Origin: Streptomyces sp. NRRL F-5126
Lineage (GTDB): Bacteria; Actinomycetota; Actinomycetes; Streptomycetales; Streptomycetaceae
Reading direction: 5' to 3'
Length of the DNA stretch: 64,000 nucleotides
NCBI RefSeq assembly: GCF_000721265.1
Contig: NZ_JOFZ01000004.1
Span: 372,001-436,000, forward strand
The translations under genes and the position numbers were made by a program. Position 1 is the stretch's first letter, and every line of letters starts with the position of its first letter. Below are positions 57,998-64,000 of the stretch, piece after piece. The notes below the pieces were generated by a model. That model did not search any database. It had not been told where the DNA came from and worked only from the letters and a program-made list of their open reading frames with translations.

Positions 57998-59302
57998 ATG
58001 ATCACGGCCGAGTACACGCTGCCGGGCATCCACGTACGGGACCACCGGGTGGACGTGCCGCTCGACTGGGCCGTACCGGACGGCCCGGCCATCGCGGTGT
58101 TCGCCAGGGAGCTCGTCGATCCGGAGCGCCGGCGCGAAGACCTGCCGTACCTGACCTACCTCCAGGGCGGCCCCGGCGGGAAGTCGCCGCGCCCGACGGC
58201 CAGGAGCGGGTGGATCGGCGAGGCCCTGAAGACCCACCGGGTGGTCCTGCTCGACCAGCGGGGCACCGGCCGCAGCACGCCCGTCGACGGGTCCGTGATG
58301 GCCGCACTCGGCACGGCCGAGGCGGGCGCCGCGTACCTGTCCCACTTCCTCGCGCCCTCGATCGTCGCCGACGCGGAGCACCTGCGGAAGACCGTGTTCG
58401 CAGGCCGGCCCTGGACGACGCTCGGCCAGAGCTACGGCGGCTTCCTGACGCTGTGCTACCTGTCCCAGGCCCCGGAGGGGCTGCACGCGTGCCTGGTGAC
58501 CGGCGGTCTCGCCTCCGTGACACAGGACGCCTCGGCCGTCTACCGGCACACGTACCCGCGGGCCGAGGCGAAGAACCGGATCTACCGCGAGCGCTACCCG
58601 CACGACGTGGACGTGGTCGCACGGGTCGCCGACCGCGTCGCGGCCGGCGACGTGGTCCTGCCGGACGGCGACGTCCTGACGGTACGGCGGCTCCAGACGC
58701 TGGGCTTCGACTTCGGCATGAAGCCAGGCTTCGAGCGGATGCACTGGCTGTTCGACGAGGCGTTCGCCGAAGGGCCCGTGGCGGGGGAGCGGCTGACGGA
58801 CACGTTCCTCGCCGGTGTCAGGGACCGCACGGCCTTCCACACCAACCCGCTGTACGCCGCGCTCCAGGAGACGATCTACGCCGGCGGCGCGGGGGCCACC
58901 GCCTGGGCGGCGGAGCGCGAACGCGCGGCCCGGACGCAGTTCGGCGAGGACGTCCGGCCGCTGCTGTTCACGGGCGAGATGGTCTATCCCTGGATGTTCG
59001 AGGAGATCAGGGCGCTGCGGCCGTTCCGTCCGGCCGTGGAACTGCTGGCCGCGCGCGACGAGTGGCCCCGCCTCTACGACCTGGACCGACTGGCCGCGAA
59101 CGAGGTGCCGCTTGCGGCCGCGGTCTACTTCGACGACATGTACGTCGACTCGGGACTCCAGCTGGAGACCGCGTCCAGGGTCGGCAACGCGCACGCCTGG
59201 GTGACCAACGAGTACGAGCACGACGGCCTCCACGAGGACGTCCGCGTCTTCTCCCACCTGCGCGGCATGCTCAAGGACAAGGGCCTGTTCGGCACCGGCT
59301 GA
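57998..59302 (+). CDS. S33 family prolyl iminopeptidase-like alpha/beta hydrolase
   Basis: A 434-residue peptidase. The N-terminal oxyanion motif is LQGGPGGKSPRP, followed by LLDQRGTGRSTP and the nucleophile elbow TLGQSYGGFLTLCYLS (Ser145). The cap domain and C-terminal Asp (VYFDDMYVD) and His (NEYEHDGLHED) complete the triad. It removes N-terminal proline from peptides, agreeing with the Xaa-Pro aminopeptidase at the operon start. It follows the GGT-like gene by eight bases and ends at a large hairpin. Confidence 0.9.
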   Translation: MITAEYTLPGIHVRDHRVDVPLDWAVPDGPAIAVFARELVDPERRREDLPYLTYLQGGPGGKSPRPTARSGWIGEALKTHRVVLLDQRGTGRSTPVDGSVMAALGTAEAGAAYLSHFLAPSIVADAEHLRKTVFAGRPWTTLGQSYGGFLTLCYLSQAPEGLHACLVTGGLASVTQDASAVYRHTYPRAEAKNRIYRERYPHDVDVVARVADRVAAGDVVLPDGDVLTVRRLQTLGFDFGMKPGFERMHWLFDEAFAEGPVAGERLTDTFLAGVRDRTAFHTNPLYAALQETIYAGGAGATAWAAERERAARTQFGEDVRPLLFTGEMVYPWMFEEIRALRPFRPAVELLAARDEWPRLYDLDRLAANEVPLAAAVYFDDMYVDSGLQLETASRVGNAHAWVTNEYEHDGLHEDVRVFSHLRGMLKDKGLFGTG

Positions 59303-59311
59303 GCGCCGCGC

Positions 59312-59361
59312 CGCGCCGCCCCCGCCCCGGTCGCGCGCAGGGGCGGCGCGGGGGCGGCGCG
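59312..59361. terminator. Large GC hairpin between convergent operons
   Basis: CGCGCCGCCCCC (59312-59323) pairs with GGGGGCGGCGCG (59350-59361), and GCCCC with GGGGC continues the stem after a bulge. It lies between the S33 gene and the end of xdhC. Confidence 0.8.
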
Positions 59362-59363
59362 CG

Positions 59364-60509
59364 TCAGGCCGCGGAGCCGAGCGGCCCCGCGCCGTGCGCG
59401 TCGCGGTGGATCGGTGAACTCACGCCGGTCAGCGGGGCACCCGTGCCGCCCCTGGCCGCCGCCACGATCTCCGACGCGATGGACAGCGCCGTCTCCTCGG
59501 GCGAACGGGCGCCCAGGTCGAGGCCGATCGGCGAACGCAGCCCGGCCAGCTCCCGCTCGCTCAGCCCCGCCTCCCGCAACCGCCGCGAGCGGTCCTCGTG
59601 CGTGCGGCGCGACCCCATCGCGCCGATGAACGCGACCGGCAGCCTCAGTGCCACTTCCAGCAGCGGGACGTCGAACTTCGCATCGTGCGTCAGTACGCAC
59701 AGCACGGTGCGGCCGTCCGTCTCCGTACCCGCCAGATAGCGGTGCGGCCACTCGACGACGATCTCGTCCGCGTCGGGGAAGCGCTGCCTGGTGGCGAAGA
59801 CGGGGCGCGCGTCGCACACCGTCACGTGGTACCCGAGGAACTTCCCCATGCGGGCCAGTGCCGCCGCGAAGTCCACGGCCCCGAAGACGATCATGCGCGG
59901 GGGCGGCACGCTCGACTCCACCAGCAGCGTGACGGGCCGGCCGCAGTACGAACCGTCCGCGCCGACCACGACCGTGCCCGTGCGGCCGGCCGCCAGCATG
60001 GCGCGCGCCTCGCCCTCGGCCGTACGGTCGAGCTCCGGGTGACCGCCGAGCGATCCCCGCGACGCCTGCCCGGGGCCGACGAGCATCGCCGCGCCCATCA
60101 GCTCCTCGGGCCCGTCCGCCACACGCACGAGCGCCGCCGTGTCCCCGCGCACCACGGCCGAGAGCCCGGCCGCGAACACCGCCGCGCCCGCCGTGCCGGG
60201 CGCCACCGGCGTCACGAGGACGTCGATCACGCCGCCGCACGTAAGACCCACCGCGAAGGCGTCGTCGTCGCTGTAGCCGAACCGTTCCAGCACGCTGCGG
60301 CCACTGTCCAGCGCCTGCTCGCACAGCTCGTACACGGCGCCCTCGACGCATCCGCCCGACACCGAGCCGATCACGGCGCCCTCGCTGTCCACGGCGAGGG
60401 CGGCGCCCGGCTGCCGCGGGGCGCTGCCGCCGACCGCCACGACGGTGGCCACGGCGAACGTCCGGCCCTGTGAAATCCACCGGTCGAGCTCGCCGGCGAT
60501 GTCCAGCAT
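59364..60509 (-). CDS. xdhC: XdhC family molybdenum cofactor insertion protein
   Basis: A 381-residue protein with the XdhC_CoxI domain (RTFAVATVVAVGGSAPRQPGAALAVDSEGAVIGSVSGGCVEGAVYE) and the C-terminal Rossmann XdhC_C domain (RMIVFGAVDFAAALARMGKFLGYHVTVCDARPVFA to VAFIGAMGSRRTHEDRSRRLREAGL). It binds molybdopterin cofactor, promotes its sulphuration and loads the partner hydroxylase. CGGAGA precedes ATG 60509. It is last in the hydroxylase operon, separated by an 81-base gap with a hairpin. Confidence 0.92.
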   Translation of the reverse strand: MLDIAGELDRWISQGRTFAVATVVAVGGSAPRQPGAALAVDSEGAVIGSVSGGCVEGAVYELCEQALDSGRSVLERFGYSDDDAFAVGLTCGGVIDVLVTPVAPGTAGAAVFAAGLSAVVRGDTAALVRVADGPEELMGAAMLVGPGQASRGSLGGHPELDRTAEGEARAMLAAGRTGTVVVGADGSYCGRPVTLLVESSVPPPRMIVFGAVDFAAALARMGKFLGYHVTVCDARPVFATRQRFPDADEIVVEWPHRYLAGTETDGRTVLCVLTHDAKFDVPLLEVALRLPVAFIGAMGSRRTHEDRSRRLREAGLSERELAGLRSPIGLDLGARSPEETALSIASEIVAAARGGTGAPLTGVSSPIHRDAHGAGPLGSAA

Positions 60510-60550
60510 GGTGATCTCCGTAAGGTGTTGAGCGGCCAGGAAGGCCGGAG

Positions 60551-60582
60551 GGCCGGAGGGCCGCCGGGGCGCCCCTCCGGCC
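60551..60582 (-). terminator. Hairpin between the molybdenum subunit gene and xdhC
   Basis: GGCCGGAGGG pairs with CCCCTCCGGCC around an 11-base loop in the 81-base gap. It may reduce xdhC expression relative to the structural subunits. Confidence 0.5.
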
Positions 60583-60590
60583 GGGGGCGG

Positions 60591-62714
60591 TCAGCCGCGC
60601 TCGGCGGCCGCCGCAGCGAGTACCCGGTCGGGCCTGATCGGAAGCTGCCTGTGGCGCACGCCCGTCGCGTGCCACACCGCGTTCGCGACGGCCGCCGCCG
60701 CTCCCACGATGCCGATCTCCCCGAGCCCCTTGATGCCGGTCGGATCGTGCGGGTCGACCTCGTTCACCCAGTCCGCCTCGATCAGCGGGACGTCGGCGTT
60801 CGCGGCGATGTGGTACCCGGCCAGGTCACCGCCCACCAGGCCGCCGGACGCCGGGTCCCTGTGGGCCTCCTCGTGCAGCGCCATGGACAGCCCCCACACC
60901 ATCCCGCCGACCAGCTGGCTGCGCGCCGTGAGCGGGTTCACCACGCGGCCCGCGGCGAACATGCCCAGCATGCGCCGCACCCGCACCTCGCCCGTGGCGA
61001 TGTCGACGGCGGCCTCCGCGAACTGCGCGCCGAACGAGTGCCGCTCCAGGTTCGCCAGCCCGCGGACGGCGTCCAGGGAGTTGCCGCGCACGGTGATCCC
61101 GTCGGACGGAATCTCCATGCCCGGCACCAGCACCGCCCGCAGTTCGGCGACCGCCGCGACGATCGCGTGTGCCCAGGACCTGGTGCCGGTCGAGCCGCCC
61201 GCGAGCATCGCCTGACCGAAGTCGCTGTCCGCGATGCGCATGCGGATCCGGCCGACCGGGACCTCCAGCGCGTCGGCCGCGATCTGCACCAGCGCGGTCC
61301 GCGCCCCCGTGCCGATGTCGGCCGCGGTGATCCGCACGGTGAAGTCGCCGCCGGCCTCGGCCGTCACGGACGCGGTCGACGGGACGACACCGGCCGTGTA
61401 GGTCGCGGCCGCCACGCCCGTGCCGAGCAGCCAGCGGCCTTCCCTGCGCACGGCGGGCCGCGGGTCGCGCTCCCCCCAGCCGAACCTGCGGGCGCCCTCC
61501 TCGAAGCACGCGACCGTCGACCTGCTGCTGAACGGCAGCCCCGAGACCGGCCCGACGGCCGGCTCGTTGCGGATCCGCAGCGCGACCGGGTCGACGCCGC
61601 ACCGCTGCGCCAGCTCGTCCATCGCCGATTCGACGGCGAAGGAACCGGGCGCCTCGCCGGGCGCGCGCATCCAGCGCGGAGTGGGCACGTCGAGCGGCAC
61701 CACCCGGTTCACGGTGTGGTGTGCGTCCGCCCCGTACAGCACCCGGCTGATGGCCGCGCTCGTCTCCACGTACTCCATGACCCGCGACGTGTAGCTGGAC
61801 GCCTGGTGGTCGAGGGCGCGCAGCCGGCCGTCCGCGTCCGCGCCGAGGCGCATCCGCTGCGCCGTCGCGGGGCGGTGGCCGACCAGTGAGAACACCTGGC
61901 GGCGCGTCATGACGACCCGCACAGGACGGTGGACGACCGTCGCGGCCATCGCCGCGAGCACGGAATGGGGGCGCACAAGGCCCTTGGACCCGAATCCGCC
62001 GCCGACGTGCTCGGAGACCACGCGCACCGAGGACGGGTCGAGGGAGAGGAGCGCCGCGAGGTCCTGCGCCGTGGCGAAGGCGCCCTGCGTGGTGTCGATC
62101 ACCTCGAGGCGGCCGTCCTCCCAGCGCGCGATCGCCCCGTGCGGCTCCATGGCGTTGTGGTGCTCCTCGGGCGTGGTGTACCACTCGTCCACCACGACAG
62201 CGGACGCGGCGAGTTCCGCCTCCAGATCGCCCTTGGAAGTCTCCGAGGAATCGTCCCCGGGGGTGTAGGTGTCCGGGTGTTCCGCCCGGAACACCGTGTC
62301 GTGCGGCTCCTGCTCGTAGTGCACGACGAGCGACTCCGCGGCCTCCCTGGCCACTTCCGGCGTCTCGGCCACGACCAGCGCGACCGGCCAGCCGACGTGC
62401 GGCACGCGGTCGTCCTGGAGCACCTGAACGGTCGGGTCCGGGCCGAAGAAGCCGGAGGCCCTCTCCAGGCGCGGCGCGTTCTCGTGGTGCAGCACCGCGA
62501 GCACGCCGGGCATCGCCTCGACGGGCGCGCTGTCGATGCCGGTGATCCGGCCGCGTGCCACGGTGGACAGCACCAGCCAGCCGTGGGCGAGCTCGGTGAA
62601 GTGGTGCTCGGCCGCGTACCGGGCCGCGCCCGTCACCTTGTCGAGGCCCTCCACCCGGGTGTGCGCGACGCCGACGGCCCCCGCCAGCCTGGTCGCCTCG
62701 GTCGTCGTGGTCAT
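60591..62714 (-). CDS. Molybdopterin-binding subunit of a xanthine dehydrogenase-family aldehyde oxidoreductase (PaoC/YagR-like)
   Basis: A 707-residue large subunit. It starts VGVAHTRVEGLDKVTGAARYAAEHH, with the a/b hammerhead domain first, then the cofactor domain with VSEHVGGGFGSKGLVRPH, PRWMRAPGEAPGSFAVESAMDELA, GTGARTALVQIAADAL and the catalytic Glu region DPTGIKGLGEIGIVGAAAAVANAV. It hydroxylates aldehydes or N-heterocycles at a molybdenum centre. ATG 62714 overlaps the FAD-subunit stop (ATGA). Sequence style and subunit sizes match E. coli PaoC better than classical xanthine dehydrogenase. Confidence 0.9.
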   Translation of the reverse strand: MTTTTEATRLAGAVGVAHTRVEGLDKVTGAARYAAEHHFTELAHGWLVLSTVARGRITGIDSAPVEAMPGVLAVLHHENAPRLERASGFFGPDPTVQVLQDDRVPHVGWPVALVVAETPEVAREAAESLVVHYEQEPHDTVFRAEHPDTYTPGDDSSETSKGDLEAELAASAVVVDEWYTTPEEHHNAMEPHGAIARWEDGRLEVIDTTQGAFATAQDLAALLSLDPSSVRVVSEHVGGGFGSKGLVRPHSVLAAMAATVVHRPVRVVMTRRQVFSLVGHRPATAQRMRLGADADGRLRALDHQASSYTSRVMEYVETSAAISRVLYGADAHHTVNRVVPLDVPTPRWMRAPGEAPGSFAVESAMDELAQRCGVDPVALRIRNEPAVGPVSGLPFSSRSTVACFEEGARRFGWGERDPRPAVRREGRWLLGTGVAAATYTAGVVPSTASVTAEAGGDFTVRITAADIGTGARTALVQIAADALEVPVGRIRMRIADSDFGQAMLAGGSTGTRSWAHAIVAAVAELRAVLVPGMEIPSDGITVRGNSLDAVRGLANLERHSFGAQFAEAAVDIATGEVRVRRMLGMFAAGRVVNPLTARSQLVGGMVWGLSMALHEEAHRDPASGGLVGGDLAGYHIAANADVPLIEADWVNEVDPHDPTGIKGLGEIGIVGAAAAVANAVWHATGVRHRQLPIRPDRVLAAAAAERG

Positions 62715-63703
62715 CGGGCGCTCTCCTCGGCGAGTCGGGTCAGCTCGGACACGATGAGGTTCCGTGTCAACGTCACCTTGTACGCGTTGTCCGCCAGCGG
62801 CTTCGCGGCGGCCAGTTCGGCGTCCGCCGCCGCGGCGAACGCGTCCGCCGTCGCGGGTCCGCCCGTCAGCGCGCGCTCCGCCGCACGCGCCCGCCAGGGC
62901 CTGGACGCGACCGCCCCGAGGGCGAGCCGCACCTCCTCGACCACACCGTTCCGCACGGCGAGCGCGGCGGCGACGGAGCCGATGGCGAACGCGTACGAGG
63001 CGCGCTCCCTGACCTTGCGGTAGTGGGAGAGCGCCGCGACCGGCGCGGGCCCCACGGTCACGTGCGTGATCAGCGCGCCCGGCGGCAGCGCGGTCTCCAG
63101 GTGCGGGGTGCCGCCGACGGGCAGGTAGAAGCCGTCGAGCGGCAGTTCACCCGGCCCGTCCACCGTCTCGTAGGAGACGACGGCGTCCAGCGCGGTGAGC
63201 GGGACCGCCATGTCCGACGGGTGGGTGGCCACGCAGTGCTCCGAGGCGCCCAGGATCGCGTGGTTGTGGTGCTCCCCGGCGATCGCGGGGCAACCGCTGC
63301 CCGGCACGCGCTTGTTGCAGTCCTTGCTCGTGTCGGTGAAGTATCCGCACCGGGTGCGCTGCAGCAGGTTCCCCCCGACCGTCGCCATGTTGCGCAGCTG
63401 TCCTGACGCGCCGGCCAGCAGGGCCTCGGCCAGCATCGGGTAGCGCCGCCGCACCTCGGGGTGGACGGCGAGGTCGCTGTTGGTGACGGTGGCGCCGATG
63501 CGAAGCCCGCCGTCGTGCGTGGCCTCGATGCGGTCGAGCGGCAGCTCGCGCACGTCGACGAGCAGCGCGGGCCGCTCCACGCCCGACTTCATCAGGTCGA
63601 CGAGGTTCGTACCGCCGCCCAGGTACGACGTGCCGCCGTCCGCGCCGCGCAGCGCGACGGCCGCCGAGACGTCCGTGGCGCGCTCGTAGCCGAACTCCCT
63701 CAT
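62711..63703 (-). CDS. FAD-binding subunit (PaoB/YagS-like) with extra Fe-S cysteine motif
   Basis: A 330-residue medium subunit. FAD motifs are SYLGGGTNLVDLMKSGVERP and ASGQLRNMATVGGNLLQRTRCGYF, with CO_deh_flav_C at the end. An insertion following the second motif carries four cysteines (CGYFTDTSKDCNKRVPGSGC and a later HC), the arrangement that binds an additional [4Fe-4S] cluster in E. coli PaoB. Electrons pass from the molybdenum centre through it to an acceptor. ATG 63703 overlaps the upstream subunit stop by three bases. Confidence 0.9.
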   Translation of the reverse strand: MREFGYERATDVSAAVALRGADGGTSYLGGGTNLVDLMKSGVERPALLVDVRELPLDRIEATHDGGLRIGATVTNSDLAVHPEVRRRYPMLAEALLAGASGQLRNMATVGGNLLQRTRCGYFTDTSKDCNKRVPGSGCPAIAGEHHNHAILGASEHCVATHPSDMAVPLTALDAVVSYETVDGPGELPLDGFYLPVGGTPHLETALPPGALITHVTVGPAPVAALSHYRKVRERASYAFAIGSVAAALAVRNGVVEEVRLALGAVASRPWRARAAERALTGGPATADAFAAAADAELAAAKPLADNAYKVTLTRNLIVSELTRLAEESAR

Positions 63704-64000
63704 GCCGTCACCGCCGTGCCCGCCTCGGCGCCGGCGAGGTCCTCGCCCTGCGCGGTCTTGCCCTGCGCGGCCTCGGCCGCACGCGCCACCGCCTGGACGA
63801 TCGACACGTACGCGCCGCAGCGGCACAGGTTGCCGCTCATCCGCTCCCGGATCTCGTCCGCGTCGAGCGGTGGGGGACCGGCCTCGGGCCGCACGTCCTC
63901 GGTGGCCGCGCTCGGCCAGCCGGCCGCGTGCTCCTCGATGACGGCTATCGCCGAGCAGATCTGGCCGGGCGTGCAGTAACCGCACTGGTAGCCGTCCAGC
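63700..64000 (-). CDS. [2Fe-2S] subunit of the molybdenum hydroxylase, N-terminus beyond window
   Basis: The visible 100 C-terminal residues contain DGYQCGYCTPGQIC and MSGNLCRCGAYV, the C-x2-C-x(n)-C-x-C motif of the second [2Fe-2S] cluster in xanthine dehydrogenase small subunits. The plant-type ferredoxin half with the first cluster lies to the right of the window. The order 2Fe-2S, FAD, Mo, xdhC with overlapping stops and starts is the PaoABCD order. A Tat signal, which would make the complex periplasmic, cannot be checked. Confidence 0.9.
   Translation of the reverse strand, partial: LDGYQCGYCTPGQICSAIAVIEEHAAGWPSAATEDVRPEAGPPPLDADEIRERMSGNLCRCGAYVSIVQAVARAAEAAQGKTAQGEDLAGAEAGTAVTA

Noticed and set aside
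1..64000. tRNA, rRNA, CRISPR array, insertion sequence or prophage
   Set aside because: No cloverleaf, spaced direct-repeat array, transposase motif or terminal inverted repeat was recognised when reading the window.

Overview
The window is a high-GC actinobacterial chromosome segment, most likely from Streptomyces or a close relative. The evidence is the G/C-ended third codon positions, the frequent GTG/TTG starts with GGAGG-type ribosome sites, several leaderless genes, Tat- and Sec-secreted glycosidases, and typical streptomycete families: a DUF5753 XRE regulator with a DUF397 partner and HATPase_c_2 proteins, a DUF574-type methyltransferase, DUF6233, and a BTAD regulator. No rRNA, tRNA, CRISPR, insertion sequence or prophage was recognised.

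Layout. 1-9.6 kb: a truncated Tat-secreted beta-helix protein behind a LacI-type palindrome, an anti-sigma-like ATPase, an orphan FecB-like binding protein without a signal, the dihydroxyacetone kinase operon dhaKLM, cytochrome bd oxidase cydAB, and the XRE/DUF397 pair. 9.6-13.2 kb: an array of GCAATTGC-type repeats, a second HATPase protein, a methyltransferase, a small His-rich secreted peptide, a DUF6233 protein and a secreted SGNH hydrolase. 13.3-19.4 kb: the most unusual locus. Three tandem 24-25-residue peptides share MA[D/E]VIVIRKLDKKETT and differ only in their hydrophilic tails. They are followed by a ThiF/E1-like adenylating enzyme and, translationally coupled to it, a PqqD-like/M50 membrane metalloprotease. 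A dehalogenase-like hydrolase and a divergent BTAD regulator flank them. I read this as a candidate, possibly undescribed, RiPP-type system. 19.4-22.4 kb: a lipoprotein, AsnC/AzlCD and an MBL-fold enzyme. 22.4-30.4 kb: an amino-sugar/glycan catabolic region (isopropylmalate-type dehydrogenase, GlcNAc-type kinase, RpiR regulator, SIS protein, GH20, GH29) with two RpiR-like operators. 30.4-33.4 kb: TetR with a TetX-like monooxygenase, DUF488 and GNAT. 33.4-42.2 kb: an M81 metallopeptidase and a ROK regulator divergent from a complete oligopeptide importer whose two ATPases are fused. 42.2-48.2 kb: CoA-transferase/TetR and a 1280-residue GH92 mannosidase with a LacI-type operator. 48.4-59.3 kb: an XRE-cupin regulator followed by a tightly coupled peptide-use unit (M24 peptidase, five-gene oligopeptide ABC importer, gamma-glutamyltransferase-like enzyme, S33 peptidase). 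59.4-64 kb: a molybdenum hydroxylase operon of PaoABC type plus xdhC, truncated at the right edge.

Taken together the region is accessory metabolism: extracellular glycan degradation (GH20, GH29, GH92, beta-helix protein), two peptide-import systems each tied to peptidases, alternative respiration, and one small-peptide maturation locus. Most units carry their own regulator and a visible inverted-repeat operator. All functional names rest on reading motifs in translated sequence; no database search was run.
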